From Erythrobacter colymbi (GTDB taxonomy: Bacteria; Pseudomonadota; Alphaproteobacteria; Sphingomonadales; Sphingomonadaceae): DNA of 64,000 nt. Position 1 is the stretch's first letter. Each line of letters begins with the position of its first letter. A program made the position numbers and the translations under genes. The notes under the pieces are model-generated. The model worked only from the letters and a program-made list of their open reading frames with translations. It was not told where the DNA came from and made no database searches. Shown here one piece after another: positions 8,943 through 19,060 of this stretch. The stretch covers positions 124,001-188,000 of the forward strand of contig NZ_MUYK01000003.1 in assembly GCF_002155685.1 (NCBI RefSeq). The letters run 5' to 3'.

Positions 8943-9317
8943 TCATTCGATCATTCGTTGCCTCGGCTCAAAGGCTGCAGACTCAGCACTGATCGTCAGC
9001 AAGCTCCGCTTCGAGACCAATGATTTCCTTGCGAAGTAGATCGACCACATCCCATCGTCAAATTTGAGTTCATTCACATAGCGATTGAGCACATCGCTCA
9101 AGTTGCCGTGAATGATTTGCGCTCCTTCAAAGACCAACCAACCTCCAAATTGATTATGGTCGTTCTTTTCTGAAACCAGCAAGTTGGGCCATTCGTCATC
9201 GATCTCAATTTTCAACGTCGACTCAGCCCAATGAGCCGAAACTACAATAGCATCGTGCAGCGCGGCTCGATCTGCCAGCCAGTCCGACGTGATGGTCTCT
9301 GATTGTGCCATGCACAT
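8943..9317 (-). CDS. Unrecognised low-GC small protein
   Basis: 124 residues, MCMAQSETITSDWLADRAAL..., acidic, with no signal peptide or membrane segment. A second ATG two codons in (9311) could be the start; neither has a strong ribosome site. The base composition is close to even, clearly lower in GC than every neighbour, and codons such as AAA, AAT and TTA are common. The compact acidic form with Trp and Asp-rich strands recalls immunity-type or orphan accessory proteins, but I recognise no family. Probably acquired by transfer. Confidence 0.5.
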   Translation of the reverse strand: MCMAQSETITSDWLADRAALHDAIVVSAHWAESTLKIEIDDEWPNLLVSEKNDHNQFGGWLVFEGAQIIHGNLSDVLNRYVNELKFDDGMWSIYFARKSLVSKRSLLTISAESAAFEPRQRMIE

Positions 9318-9412
9318 CTTATGGCAGATGATCGCTTAAGGCCGCATTTCCACCCGTTTCGCGCCATTCCGAAACCGCCGCCCTCACACTGTTACCAGAC
9401 GTGGCACCTGCG

Positions 9413-10234
9413 CTAGCTGCGGGTCACTTCCAGCTCCGCCAGCACCGTCCGGATCACTTGCGGATCATAGGTGAAGCCCATGTGCGTGCAGCGCAGCGCC
9501 ACCGCACGGTCGCGTTCGCCCGGGCGGCCGGCGGCGCAGCGCGGGGCGATGACGCCGTCATTGCCGCTCCACAGCGCGACCGTCTCGACCGGCGGCTTGA
9601 CCCGCAGCTCGGCGGCGACGGGAGGCGCGTCGACCGAGTGGCCGGTGATGAACTGGTAGGCGCGCCACACGTTGTTCGCCCGCGGAGAGCCGCTGAAGGG
9701 CGAGCCCATCGTGACAACCTTCGCCACCGCCTGCGGCTGGCGCTTGGCGATCTCGCGCGCATAGAGTCCGCCAAGGCTCCATCCGACCAACACCACCTTG
9801 CGCCCGTGGCGCGCGTGGAGCTGGAGCAGCCGTTCCTCGACCGCGTCGAAACGTTCCTCGGTCGGCCCCCAGTTGAAGCCGAGACCCCAGCGCTTGGCGA
9901 TGTGGCCCGCGCTCTCCATCTGGCGCGCCAGATAGCGCATCCGCATCGGGTGCGCGCCGAAGCCGGGGAGCAGCATCACCACCTGCGGGTTGGCGGTGGG
10001 CGCGATGTCGAGCTTGCGTCGCGCGCGGCGGACGGGTTCAAGCAGCACCTGCGCCTCGCCCAGAAGGCGCACGAGGCGCGGCTTGCCGCTTTCGTGTTCC
10101 TCGGGGATCGCCTCGCGGGCGAGCGCAACGCGGCGCGCCAGCTCGCTCGCGGCATAGGCCTGCTGCGCGCGGCCGCCAGCCGCAACCAGCGGCGCGGGCA
10201 ATCGGGGACGGTCAAAGGCGAAGCGCGAAGCCAT
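9413..10234 (-). CDS. Alpha/beta hydrolase
   Basis: 273 residues from ATG 10234; the upstream TTG/GTG options at 10270 and 10243 are weaker. Nucleophile elbow GWSLGG (Ser about residue 158), an oxyanion-side motif MLLPGFGAHPMRM, a candidate acid in LWSGNDGVIAP and a final His in CTHMGF. No signal peptide; an Arg/Ala-rich N-terminal region of about 80 residues precedes the core. Similar proteins are annotated as lipase- or PGAP1-like hydrolases; the substrate is not predictable. Confidence 0.75.
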   Translation of the reverse strand: MASRFAFDRPRLPAPLVAAGGRAQQAYAASELARRVALAREAIPEEHESGKPRLVRLLGEAQVLLEPVRRARRKLDIAPTANPQVVMLLPGFGAHPMRMRYLARQMESAGHIAKRWGLGFNWGPTEERFDAVEERLLQLHARHGRKVVLVGWSLGGLYAREIAKRQPQAVAKVVTMGSPFSGSPRANNVWRAYQFITGHSVDAPPVAAELRVKPPVETVALWSGNDGVIAPRCAAGRPGERDRAVALRCTHMGFTYDPQVIRTVLAELEVTRS

Positions 10235-10304
10235 GCCGGGCACAAGGCCAGAACCGCCCTGAACGGTCAATTAATTGTAACCCGCGTAACAAATCCGACA
10301 CATT

Positions 10305-10862
10305 TCACCTGGCCGGTGTTTCGGGCGCGCCGGGGGCCGGACAGTCGCCTGTCCGCTGGAGTTGGCCGGAGACATTCATCGTCCCCGCCATCCCGCCGAA
10401 ATCCATTTTCGTGGCGGCGGTGAAGTCCGCACCCGTGGCCTTGGCGGTGCCTTCCATCGCGGTGCGCGTGGTCGCCCCTTGCGCCTTGCACACCAGCATC
10501 CCCTGAAACGCGCCGTCCTTGAGGGCGAAGGTCTCGAAGGTGCAAACACCGTCCTGCCCTCTCTTCAGCAGCACCTCGAAGCCCTTGTCGACCTCGGCCG
10601 CGGTGAGGCAGCTTTCGAGCGTGCGGACGAGCCCTGCGCCGTGGCCTTTCATGTCCTCGGGCAGTCCGGGGATGTCGAGCCCGGTCATGGTGAGCGTGGT
10701 CTTGTAGAGCCCCGGCTGCGGCCTCAGCCCCTGCGCCTCGGCCTGTTTGGCGGCTTCGGCGAGGCTGGCGGGTGCGCCCTCACCCGCAGCATCCTCCTTC
10801 TCGCCCGAACAGCCTGCGGCGAGCAGGGCGGCGGCGAGGATTGTGAGAGAACGCGGGGTCAT
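10305..10862 (-). CDS. DUF3617 lipoprotein
   Basis: 185 residues starting at ATG 10862 behind a CAGGAG ribosome site. Lipoprotein signal with lipobox LLAAGC; then an acidic linker and a DUF3617 domain ([21 protein letters not shown] and two conserved Cys, LESCLT and GVCTF). The C-terminus has [21 protein letters not shown], typical of the family, which is common in sphingomonads and of unknown function. Divergent from uvrB with 124 bases between. Confidence 0.75.
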   Translation of the reverse strand: MTPRSLTILAAALLAAGCSGEKEDAAGEGAPASLAEAAKQAEAQGLRPQPGLYKTTLTMTGLDIPGLPEDMKGHGAGLVRTLESCLTAAEVDKGFEVLLKRGQDGVCTFETFALKDGAFQGMLVCKAQGATTRTAMEGTAKATGADFTAATKMDFGGMAGTMNVSGQLQRTGDCPAPGAPETPAR

Positions 10863-10986
10863 CGGGGCATCTCCTGAGGGTCTGTGCAGAGCCACAACGG
10901 CCCGCGCGCCAAACCGTGCCCCGAAAAGCGCCCGATCGCCCTCACCCCGCCTTGCACGTCCCCGCTTTGTTCCCCATAGATGGCGC

Positions 10987-13182
10987 ATGGCCGAACTCGT
11001 GATCCGCCGCGGACTGGACGAGCCCGAAACGGGCGCCGATTTCGTCCCGCACCGCCCCCAGCGCCCCGACAAGTCGATGGGCGGCATCCCGTTCAAGCTG
11101 GTCTCGGACTACGAGCCGGCGGGCGACCAGCCGACCGCGATTGCCGAGCTGACCGAAAGCGCGCTTGCGGGCGAGAAGACGCAGGTGCTGCTGGGCGTCA
11201 CCGGGAGCGGCAAGACCTTCACGATGGCCAAGGTGATCGAGACGCTCCAGCGCCCGGCGCTGATCCTTGCACCAAACAAGATCCTCGCCGCGCAGCTCTA
11301 CGGGGAGTTCAAGAGCTTCTTCCCCGAAAACGCGGTCGAGTATTTCGTCTCCTATTACGATTACTACCAGCCCGAAGCCTACGTCCCGCGCTCGGACACC
11401 TACATCGAGAAGGAAAGCTCGGTGAACGAAGCGATCGACCGGATGCGCCACTCGGCCACCCGCGCGCTGCTGGAGCGGGACGACGTGATCATCGTCGCCT
11501 CGGTGTCGTGCCTCTACGGTATCGGCTCGGTCGAGACCTATTCGGCGATGATCTTCGACATCAAGGTGGGCGAGGTCGTCGACCAGCGCGAGCTGATCCG
11601 CAAGCTCGTCGCCCTGCAATACAAGCGCAATGACGCCGCCTTTGCGCGAGGCAATTTCCGGGTGCGCGGCGACAGCCTCGAAATCTTCCCCTCGCACTAC
11701 GAGGACATGGCCTGGCGCGTCACCTTCTTCGGTGACGAGATCGAGGAGATCGCCGAGTTCGATCCGCTCACGGGCACCAAGGGCGCGAAGCTGGAGAAGG
11801 TGCGCGTCTATGCGAACTCGCACTACGTGACCCCCGGGCCGACGATGAAGCAGGCCGCTGCCGCGATCAAATTCGAGCTCGAGGAGCGGCTCAAGGAGCT
11901 TGAGGCGGAGGGCAAGCTGCTCGAACGTCAGCGGCTCGAACAGCGCACCAATTTCGACCTCGAGATGATCGCCGCCACCGGCAGCTGCGCGGGGATCGAA
12001 AACTACAGCCGCTTTCTGACCGGACGGCTCCCCGGCGAACCGCCGCCGACCTTGTTCGAATACCTGCCCGAAAACGCGCTCCTCTTCGTCGATGAGAGCC
12101 ACCAGACCGTGCCGCAGATCGGCGCGATGGCGCGCGGGGACCACCGCCGCAAGCTGACGCTCGCCGAATACGGCTTCCGCCTGCCGAGCTGCATCGACAA
12201 CCGCCCCTTGCGGTTCAACGAATGGGACGCGATGCGCCCGCAGACCTTCGCGGTCAGCGCCACCCCCGGCGGGTGGGAGATGGAGCAGACCGGCGGCGTC
12301 TTTGCCGAACAGGTCATCCGCCCCACCGGCCTGATCGACCCGCCCGTCACCATCCGCCCGGTCGAGGACCAGGTGCAGGACTGCATCACCGAGTGCAAGG
12401 CGACCGCCGCCAAGGGCTACCGCACCCTCGTCACCACGCTCACCAAGCGCATGGCCGAGGACCTCACCGAGTTCATGCACGAGGCCGGCGTGCGGGTGCG
12501 CTACATGCACTCCGACGTCGAGACGCTGGAGCGCATCGAGCTGATCCGCGACCTCAGGCTCGGGGTCTATGACGTGCTGGTCGGCATCAACCTGCTTCGC
12601 GAGGGCCTCGACATTCCCGAATGCGGGCTGGTGTGCATTCTGGACGCCGACAAGGAGGGCTTCCTGCGCTCCGAGACTTCGCTGATCCAGACCATCGGCC
12701 GCGCCGCGCGCAACGTGGATGGCCGGGTGATCCTCTATGCCGACCGAATTACCGGCAGCATGGAGCGCGCGCTCGCCGAAACCGACCGCCGCCGCGCCAA
12801 GCAGCAGGCTTACAACGAAGAACACGGGATCACCCCGCAGACGATCAAGCGCAACATCCACGACATTGTCGCGCATACGGCGGCGCAGGATAGCGTGCTG
12901 GTCGACACCGGCGATGACGAGCGCAACAACCTCGTCGGGCACAATCTGCGCTCGTATATCGAGGACCTCGAAAAGCGGATGCGCGATGCCGCCGCGAACC
13001 TCGAGTTTGAAGAGGCAGGCCGGCTGCGCGACGAAATCCGGCGGCTGGAAGCGGACGAGCTCGGCCTGCCAGACGACCAGAAGCGCGCGCCGATCGTCGG
13101 GCGTAGCAACGAGGGCAAGCCCGGGACGCGCAAGACGCGCTTCGGCAAGACGCGCTACAAGAAGATGGGCGGGAAGCCCTAA
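10987..13182 (+). CDS. uvrB: Excinuclease ABC subunit B
   Basis: 731 residues. UvrB of nucleotide excision repair: Walker [10 protein letters not shown] near residue 75, the beta-hairpin that probes damage ([12 protein letters not shown]), helicase motifs DESHQT and QTIGRAARN, and a C-terminal UVR motif ([20 protein letters not shown]) that binds UvrC. ATG 10987 is chosen because the N-terminal extension before [18 protein letters not shown] is the usual short alphaproteobacterial leader; the frame is open upstream but unlike UvrB. It acts in the cytosol with UvrA and UvrC, which are not in the window. Confidence 0.97.
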   Translation: MAELVIRRGLDEPETGADFVPHRPQRPDKSMGGIPFKLVSDYEPAGDQPTAIAELTESALAGEKTQVLLGVTGSGKTFTMAKVIETLQRPALILAPNKILAAQLYGEFKSFFPENAVEYFVSYYDYYQPEAYVPRSDTYIEKESSVNEAIDRMRHSATRALLERDDVIIVASVSCLYGIGSVETYSAMIFDIKVGEVVDQRELIRKLVALQYKRNDAAFARGNFRVRGDSLEIFPSHYEDMAWRVTFFGDEIEEIAEFDPLTGTKGAKLEKVRVYANSHYVTPGPTMKQAAAAIKFELEERLKELEAEGKLLERQRLEQRTNFDLEMIAATGSCAGIENYSRFLTGRLPGEPPPTLFEYLPENALLFVDESHQTVPQIGAMARGDHRRKLTLAEYGFRLPSCIDNRPLRFNEWDAMRPQTFAVSATPGGWEMEQTGGVFAEQVIRPTGLIDPPVTIRPVEDQVQDCITECKATAAKGYRTLVTTLTKRMAEDLTEFMHEAGVRVRYMHSDVETLERIELIRDLRLGVYDVLVGINLLREGLDIPECGLVCILDADKEGFLRSETSLIQTIGRAARNVDGRVILYADRITGSMERALAETDRRRAKQQAYNEEHGITPQTIKRNIHDIVAHTAAQDSVLVDTGDDERNNLVGHNLRSYIEDLEKRMRDAAANLEFEEAGRLRDEIRRLEADELGLPDDQKRAPIVGRSNEGKPGTRKTRFGKTRYKKMGGKP

Positions 13183-13189
13183 ACCCCGT

Positions 13190-13280
13190 CGTCATGCTGA
13201 CCTCGTTTCAGCATCCATCCGGCCTCCCGGAACGACGGCCCGCGAAGAAAGATGGACCCTGAAACAAGTTGAGGGTGACG
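13190..13280. repeat. Imperfect inverted repeat, 30-base arms
   Basis: Arm 13190-13219 (CGTCATGCTGACCTCGTTTC...) and arm 13251-13280 (...CAAGTTGAGGGTGACG) are reverse complements at 23 of 30 positions, separated by 31 bases. It fills the gap between uvrB and the S10 peptidase gene and could also act as a terminator for uvrB. The form matches dispersed intergenic palindromes seen in sphingomonad genomes; this window has one copy. Confidence 0.6.
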
Positions 13281-13333
13281 ACTCCGGGTCGAGGACTTGA
13301 TCCGGCCTTTTCGCCCTGCCACTCCCCTCGCCC

Positions 13334-14845
13334 ATGAACAGCCGACTCATTGCCGCGCTGGCCGCTGCCAGCACTCTCGCTCTTGCCATGCCCACCCTCG
13401 CGCAGGACGCGCACAAGGCCGAGGCAGCCGCCAAGCCCGCGCCGTCGCCCGAGGCGCAGAGCCGCAGCCGCGATCTGGTCGGCACCTTTGGCGGGCAGCG
13501 GATCGCGTTCAAGGCGACCATCGCCGACACGATCCTCACCGATGATGCGGGCAAGGCGGAGGCGGTGATCGTCACCACCTCCTATGTGAAGACCCCCGCC
13601 GATCCGACGCGGCCGGTGTTCTTCATCTACAACGGCGGGCCGGGTTCGGGCTCGGTGTGGCTCCAGATGGGAGCCTTCGGGCCCAAGCGCGTGGCGATCC
13701 CCTCGAACGCGAAGGATGACGGCGCCCCGCCCTATCCGCTGCTCGACAACCCCGACAGCCTGCTCGATGTCGCCGATCTCGTGTTCATCGATCCGCCGGG
13801 GACGGGCTTCAGCTATCTGACGCCGGGCACCGATCCCAAGAAGTATTACGGCCTGAGGCAAGACGCGCGCGCCATCGGCAAGGTGATCCGCCGCTGGATC
13901 AACGACAACGGCCGCTGGTCCTCCCCCAAATATCTCGGCGGGGAGAGCTACGGCACCACCCGCACCGCGATGGTGGCCGACGAGCTCGAGGGCTCGACCT
14001 ACAACGATGTCGGCCTCAACGGCCTGATCCTGATCTCGACGATCCTCGATTTCGGCGTGGAGGATACGACGCCCGGCAACGAAATGGCCTATGTCGTCAC
14101 CCTCCCGAGCATGGCGGCGGCGGCGTTCTATCACGGCAAGGTGCAGGCCCCCTCTGTCGAGGCGATCACCGCCGAAGCGCGCGCCTTTGCCATCGGACCC
14201 TTCGCCACCGCACTGCTCAAGGGGCAGGACCTGCCCGCCGCCGAGCGCGCGGCTGTGCGCAAGGAGCTCTCGCGCCTCACCGGCCTCAGCGAAACCTATC
14301 TCGATCAGGCCAACCTGCGCGTCACCGACCAGCGCTTCTACAAGGAGCTGCTGCGCGACCGCGGGCAGACCGTCGGGCGGCTCGACGCACGCTACACCGG
14401 CACCGATTACGACAATGCCGGCGAGACGCCGGACAACGACCCCAGCTTCTACGGCATCGACGCGGGCTACACCGCCGCGATCAACACCTGGGCGCGCGAG
14501 ACGCTGGGCTATCGCACCGACCGCGAATATCAGTCGATCGGTCGCGAACCGGGGAATTACTGGGACTGGAGCCTGTCGCAACCTGACCGCGCGGCCTATC
14601 TCAACGTCGCCCCGCTGATCGGGCAGGCGATGCGCCAGAACAGCCAGCTGCGGCTGTTCAACGCGCAAGGGTACTACGATTTCGCCACGCCCTTCTTCGG
14701 CGCGGAATATTCGCTGAAGCGGCCGGGCATTCCGCAGGAACGGATCACGTGGAAATACTACGACGCGGGGCACATGATGTATGTGCGCGACGAGGACCGG
14801 GCGAAGCTCTCGGCCGATGTGCGCGCCTTCATCCGCGCGCGATGA
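13334..14845 (+). CDS. S10 family serine carboxypeptidase
   Basis: 503 residues with a Sec signal peptide (LAAASTLALAMPTLAQD, cleavage near residue 24). S10 landmarks: FFIYNGGPGSGSVW (oxyanion region), catalytic Ser in GGESYGTTR (about residue 205), a late Asp in YYDFATPF and catalytic His in YDAGHMMYV. Secreted or periplasmic carboxypeptidase; the bacterial branch of S10 is frequent in sphingomonads. Its stop overlaps the start of the lipoprotein gene that follows (ATGA), so the two are translated together. Confidence 0.88.
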   Translation: MNSRLIAALAAASTLALAMPTLAQDAHKAEAAAKPAPSPEAQSRSRDLVGTFGGQRIAFKATIADTILTDDAGKAEAVIVTTSYVKTPADPTRPVFFIYNGGPGSGSVWLQMGAFGPKRVAIPSNAKDDGAPPYPLLDNPDSLLDVADLVFIDPPGTGFSYLTPGTDPKKYYGLRQDARAIGKVIRRWINDNGRWSSPKYLGGESYGTTRTAMVADELEGSTYNDVGLNGLILISTILDFGVEDTTPGNEMAYVVTLPSMAAAAFYHGKVQAPSVEAITAEARAFAIGPFATALLKGQDLPAAERAAVRKELSRLTGLSETYLDQANLRVTDQRFYKELLRDRGQTVGRLDARYTGTDYDNAGETPDNDPSFYGIDAGYTAAINTWARETLGYRTDREYQSIGREPGNYWDWSLSQPDRAAYLNVAPLIGQAMRQNSQLRLFNAQGYYDFATPFFGAEYSLKRPGIPQERITWKYYDAGHMMYVRDEDRAKLSADVRAFIRAR

Positions 14846-15429
14846 TGCGGCTGCCGCTGGCGCTGCTGGCGGGCCTCGCGCTGACGGGCCTCGCCGGATG
14901 CAAGCCGCCGCCGACCGATAGTGCCGTGGCGCGGGTGTCGCTGGCGGAGCGCGCGGGCGGGCCATCCGAGCCGCTGCCCTCGCCCGATGTCACGGGCGCG
15001 GCGTGGGCGAAGACGGCGAACCCGCTGCGGCTGGTCTATGGCATCCCCGGCCAGCCGGTGCTGCTGGCGCTCGAATGTCTCGAGCCCGCCACCCCCGAAG
15101 CGCGCCTGCGGATCACCCGCCATGTCCCCGCGGACGAAGGCGCGAGCGCGCTGCTCGCGCTGATCGGCAATGGCTGGATCGGGCGCTTCCCGGTCGATGC
15201 GACCGATGTGAGGGGCCAGAGCCTGTGGCAGGGCGACGTGCCCGCCACGCAGCGCGAGTGGGCGGCGCTCAAGCCGGAACGCGAGTCGACCGTTACCGTG
15301 CCGGGTGCGGGGCTGCTGAAGCTCAATCCGAGCCCGCTGCCATTGGAGCTGGTCACGACCTGCCGGGGCAAAGCCGCCGATACGCAGGCCGCCGAGCCGC
15401 TCGCCCCCGAGGCCTCAGCCGCCCGCTGA
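14842..15429 (+). CDS. Hypothetical lipoprotein coupled to S10 peptidase
   Basis: 195 residues from an ATGATG overlapping the peptidase stop. Signal with lipobox LAGC (Cys near residue 20). The rest is a beta-rich, Pro-rich domain with LVYGIPGQPVLLALECLEP, RITRHVPADEGASALLALIG and ELVTTCRGK near the end; two Cys could pair. I recognise no named family. The overlap with the peptidase gene suggests a joint envelope function. Its end is 15 bases inside the 3' end of the convergent dsbD-type gene. Confidence 0.65.
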   Translation: MMRLPLALLAGLALTGLAGCKPPPTDSAVARVSLAERAGGPSEPLPSPDVTGAAWAKTANPLRLVYGIPGQPVLLALECLEPATPEARLRITRHVPADEGASALLALIGNGWIGRFPVDATDVRGQSLWQGDVPATQREWAALKPERESTVTVPGAGLLKLNPSPLPLELVTTCRGKAADTQAAEPLAPEASAAR

Positions 15430-17493
15430 GGCCTTCTGTGCCAGCAAGTCCGGGGTGAGCACCTGCGGCAGCTGCTCGGGCTTGTCGCTGCCCGGCGCAT
15501 ACCACAGGTAGAGCGGCACGCCCGCCGCGCCCTGTTCGGTCAGGAAGGTCGTGATCGCCTCGTCGCGGACGGTCCAGTCGCCCACCAGCACCTTGACGCC
15601 CGCCTTCTCGAAGGCGGCCTTCGTGCTCTCGCGCTCGATCGAGGTCGCCTCGTTGACCTTGCAGGTGACACACCAGTCGGCGGTGAAATAGAGAAACACC
15701 GGCTTGCCCGAGGCACGCGCCTGCGCGAGCGCGTCGCGGCTGAAGGGTTCGCTCGCAAGGAGGCTCGCCTTGGCCTCGGCCCCCTTGGCCTCGTAGACAT
15801 TGGGCAGCGCGATCAGGGCAAAGGCGAGGAAGGGCGCGGCGACGAGGGCGAAGGCGGGCCAGGCCATCTTGCCGCCGCGTTGCAGCTTGCCAACCACGAA
15901 CAGGCCCAGCAGCACACCGAAGGCCAGCACCAGCGCCACGATCCCGAACCCGCGCCCGCCAAGCTGCACCGTCAGCCACAGGAGCGCGAGCGCGGTGAGC
16001 GCCATCGGGATCGCCATCAGCCGCCGGAACCGATCCATCCACGCGCCGGGCTTGGGCAGCATCTTGCGCAGCGGCGGCACGAAGCCGAGCAGCAGGAAGG
16101 GCAGCGCCAGCCCGAAGCCCAGCAGGCCGAACAGCGCCAGCGCCTGCGGCACCGGCAGCAGCAGCGCCGCACCCAGGGCCGCCGCCATGAAAGGCCCGGT
16201 GCAGGGGGTCGCCACGAAAGCCGCGAGAAGCCCGGTAGCGAAGGCCCCCGCCTTCTCCCCGCCCATGCTCACCGAGAAGGAGGGCAGCTCGAACAGGCCG
16301 GCAAAGTTCGCGGTGATCGCGGCGGCGAGCACCAGCAGCGCGACCACGACGCCGGGTTGCTGCAACTGGAACGCCCAGCCGACCTGCTCGCCCGCCGCGC
16401 GCAAGGCGAGCAGCAGCGCGCCAAGGCCGATGCAGGCGAGCACCACGCCCGCGGTATAGGCCAGCCCCTCGGAGCGCGCCTTGGCCTCGCTCTCCCCCGC
16501 ACGGGCAAGCGCGATCGCCTTGAGGCTCAGGATCGGGAAGACGCAGGGCATGATGTTGAGGAGAAGGCCGCCCACCAGCGCGCCGAACACCAGCGTCCAC
16601 CACGGAGCGACCGGCGTCTGCTTGGGGTCGGAGACCACCTCGCCTCCCGCCGGTACATCGCCGAGGGCAGCCTTGAATGCGAACCCGCCAGCGTCCTTGT
16701 CGCCGAAGGCAAGGATGCCCGAGACCGCCTCGGCCTTGCCGGAGCCGTATTCGTCGAGCGGGATCTCGGCGATCAGCACATCGCCCTTGCGGCGGAAGAC
16801 CTGCGGCGCGGCATGGGCGACGAGTTTCTCGTTGGCGACGAAGACATGGGGTTTGCCGAGCGCCATCCCTTCGGGCAGCGGAATCGCCACCCGCAGCGTC
16901 TTGCCGGAGATCGCGAAAGTCGCCCGGGCATCGAGCAGCGGCGCGACCCCGGCCCGCCAGCGCGCGAAATCGCCGCCGGGCTTTGCCTCCAGCAGCGCGT
17001 CCTGCGGCACGCAGATCTGGTCCGTGCAGGCGAGATATTCGACATGCGCCTTCAGCGTTCCGGCAAAGCCCTTGACGCTCGGCCCCGGGGTGACGGGCAC
17101 CAGCACGGTGTAGGGTCCCTGATAGACGTGGTTCATCAGCCCGCTGATCAGGAGCTGTTCGGGCACCGGATAGCGCGCCTCGCCCACCTCCCAGTCGGGC
17201 GGCAGGTCAAGCGTCAGCCTCATCCCCGCCCCCGCATCGCCGGGGTTCGACCAGTAGCCGTGCCACTCCGGCCCCTTGGGGGTGAAGTGCAGCGCCAGCA
17301 GCCATTCCTTGCCCTCGGCAGGCTGCCCCTCGGTGTGGAGCTCGACCGCGATATTCGCGTCGCCGAACTTCGCCTCGCCCGGCATCGTTGTCTGCGCGGC
17401 GGCAGGCCCCGCGAGCACCAGCATTGCGGCCAGCGCAAGCACCCATGCAGCGAATTGTCGGATCGGGGATGTGAAGATTCTTGCGTGTCGCAC
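15415..17493 (-). CDS. DsbD-type thiol:disulfide reductase
   Basis: 692 residues from GTG 17493, preceded by GAGGG at good spacing; a TTG at 17553 would lengthen it by 20 residues. Signal peptide (VLALAAMLVLAGPAAAQ), an N-terminal periplasmic domain with the CTDQICVP pair near residue 150, a middle DsbD membrane domain of about eight helices (NIMPCVFPILSLKA; TPCTGPFMAAALG) and a C-terminal thioredoxin domain with WCVTCK. It passes electrons from cytosolic thioredoxin to periplasmic partners. Divergent from the hydroxylase gene: only 50 bases separate the two GTG starts, so promoters overlap. Confidence 0.88.
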   Translation of the reverse strand: MRHARIFTSPIRQFAAWVLALAAMLVLAGPAAAQTTMPGEAKFGDANIAVELHTEGQPAEGKEWLLALHFTPKGPEWHGYWSNPGDAGAGMRLTLDLPPDWEVGEARYPVPEQLLISGLMNHVYQGPYTVLVPVTPGPSVKGFAGTLKAHVEYLACTDQICVPQDALLEAKPGGDFARWRAGVAPLLDARATFAISGKTLRVAIPLPEGMALGKPHVFVANEKLVAHAAPQVFRRKGDVLIAEIPLDEYGSGKAEAVSGILAFGDKDAGGFAFKAALGDVPAGGEVVSDPKQTPVAPWWTLVFGALVGGLLLNIMPCVFPILSLKAIALARAGESEAKARSEGLAYTAGVVLACIGLGALLLALRAAGEQVGWAFQLQQPGVVVALLVLAAAITANFAGLFELPSFSVSMGGEKAGAFATGLLAAFVATPCTGPFMAAALGAALLLPVPQALALFGLLGFGLALPFLLLGFVPPLRKMLPKPGAWMDRFRRLMAIPMALTALALLWLTVQLGGRGFGIVALVLAFGVLLGLFVVGKLQRGGKMAWPAFALVAAPFLAFALIALPNVYEAKGAEAKASLLASEPFSRDALAQARASGKPVFLYFTADWCVTCKVNEATSIERESTKAAFEKAGVKVLVGDWTVRDEAITTFLTEQGAAGVPLYLWYAPGSDKPEQLPQVLTPDLLAQKASAGG

Positions 17494-17543
17494 GGGCAAC
17501 CCTCTAGGCTTTGCCCCCCTACTTCGCAATCGGAGCCGCCAAG

Positions 17544-18788
17544 GTGACAGCAACTTCAGACAATCTTGAAGCAGCCGGGGGGAGCCGCGACCTCGTGATC
17601 CTCGGCGGCGGTCTCGTCGGGATGACGCTGGCGCTGGCGGCGGCGAAGAAGGGCCTCTCCAGCCACGTGATCGACCGCGCCGATCCGGCGGAACTCACCG
17701 CCGAGGGCTTCGACGACCGCGCCACCGCGATCTCGACCGCGAGCTGGCACCTGTTCGAGAACATCGGCATCGCCGAGGGGCTGGAGCAATTCGCCTGCGA
17801 CATCGCCAGCATCGCCGTGACCGACCAGCAGAAGCCCGGCCGCCTCGATTTCGTCCCCGGCGAGGGTGACGGCACATTGGGCCGGATGTTCCCCAACCGC
17901 CGGCTCCGGCTGGCGCTGTTCGAGGCCGCGGCGAAGGAGCCGCTGATCAACTGGGTCGCCAAGGCCCACGTGACCGAGCGCCAGCGTTCCGAATATGGCG
18001 TCGCCGCGGTGCTGGCCGACGGGCGCAAGCTCAAGGGCAGCCTGATGGTCGCCGCCGAAGGCCGCCAGTCCCCCACCCGCGATGCGGCGGGGATCACCAT
18101 TGCCAAGTGGGATTACCAGCACCGCGCGATCATCTGCGGGCTCACCCACGAAAAGCCACACGGCAATGTCGCCTGGGAGATTTTCTACCCCGCCGGGCCC
18201 TTCGCGCTGCTGCCGCTGAATGACGATGCCGACGGCACCCATCGCTGCTCGCTGGTGTGGACCGTGTCGGAAAAGGATGCGGCGGGCGTCACCAAGCTCG
18301 GTGACCGCGCGTTTCTGGCCGAGGTCGAGAAGCGCATGGGGGGCGTGCTGGGCAAGGTGCTGACCGTCGGGCAGCGCTCGTCCTACCCGATCGGCTTCCA
18401 CCACACCGCCAAGATCACCGCCGAGCGCCTCGCGCTGATCGGCGATAGCGCCCACGGCATCCACCCGATTGCGGGTCAGGGCCTCAACCTCGGGCTGAGG
18501 GACGTGGGCGCGCTCGTCGAAGTGCTGGCGGAAGGCGCGCGGCTCGGCCTTGATCCGGGCGATCCGGAGTTGCTCAAGCGCTACGAGACCTGGCGCGGGC
18601 TCGACAGCTTCATGGTGGCGCTCGCGACCGACGGCCTCACCCGCCTGTTCGGTGTCCCCGGCAAGACTGCGAGCGCGGTGCGCCGCCTCGGCATGGCCGC
18701 GGTGCAGCGCACGCCGCTCCTCAAGCAGTTCTTCATGGACGAGGCGCGCGGCGTGTCGGGCGATCTGCCCGAAGTGCTGAAGGCCTGA
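17544..18788 (+). CDS. UbiH/UbiF/COQ6-family FAD hydroxylase
   Basis: 414 residues from GTG 17544 behind GGAG with an 8-base gap. FAD-binding GGGLVGMTLALAAAKKG at the N-terminus, Arg-rich DDRATAIS, and the second FAD motif GDSAHGIHPIAGQGLNLGLRD near residue 310. This is the ubiquinone-biosynthesis ring hydroxylase family (UbiH, UbiF, UbiI, UbiL). Which ring position it oxidises cannot be told here. A small membrane protein gene follows 11 bases downstream. Confidence 0.85.
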   Translation: MTATSDNLEAAGGSRDLVILGGGLVGMTLALAAAKKGLSSHVIDRADPAELTAEGFDDRATAISTASWHLFENIGIAEGLEQFACDIASIAVTDQQKPGRLDFVPGEGDGTLGRMFPNRRLRLALFEAAAKEPLINWVAKAHVTERQRSEYGVAAVLADGRKLKGSLMVAAEGRQSPTRDAAGITIAKWDYQHRAIICGLTHEKPHGNVAWEIFYPAGPFALLPLNDDADGTHRCSLVWTVSEKDAAGVTKLGDRAFLAEVEKRMGGVLGKVLTVGQRSSYPIGFHHTAKITAERLALIGDSAHGIHPIAGQGLNLGLRDVGALVEVLAEGARLGLDPGDPELLKRYETWRGLDSFMVALATDGLTRLFGVPGKTASAVRRLGMAAVQRTPLLKQFFMDEARGVSGDLPEVLKA

Positions 18789-18799
18789 AGGCTGCTCCC

Positions 18800-19060
18800 A
18801 TGTGGCCACTGCCGGATCAGGACGACACTAATCGCCTGATGGCATGGCAGCATGATCTCATCCGCACGTTACGGAGAGGATGGCGCCGGCTGGCCATTGT
18901 GCTGGCGGCCCTCGTCGTGGTTGCGCTGGCGATAAATCCGAGCTGGCATGCCGCCGGTCAGGCCGCCTTGGGGATCGCGGTGCTTCTGGCTTTCGATCTG
19001 GTCTTCGCCCTTGCCGCCCGGCTGACACTATCTTTCGTGGAGAGGGACAAGCGCCCCTGA
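18800..19060 (+). CDS. Small two-helix membrane protein
   Basis: 86 residues; a basic N-terminal segment (RTLRRGWRRL) then two hydrophobic helices (LAIVLAALVVVALAI and AALGIAVLLAFDLVFALAA) and a charged tail. Begins 11 bases after the hydroxylase stop and ends against the convergent mitofilin-like gene with no gap. I recognise no family. Coding is supported by the membrane topology and position, not by conservation. Confidence 0.5.
   Translation: MWPLPDQDDTNRLMAWQHDLIRTLRRGWRRLAIVLAALVVVALAINPSWHAAGQAALGIAVLLAFDLVFALAARLTLSFVERDKRP

Noticed and set aside
10942..12942. 666-codon open frame opposite uvrB
   Set aside because: Shadow of UvrB, which carries all family motifs on the other strand.
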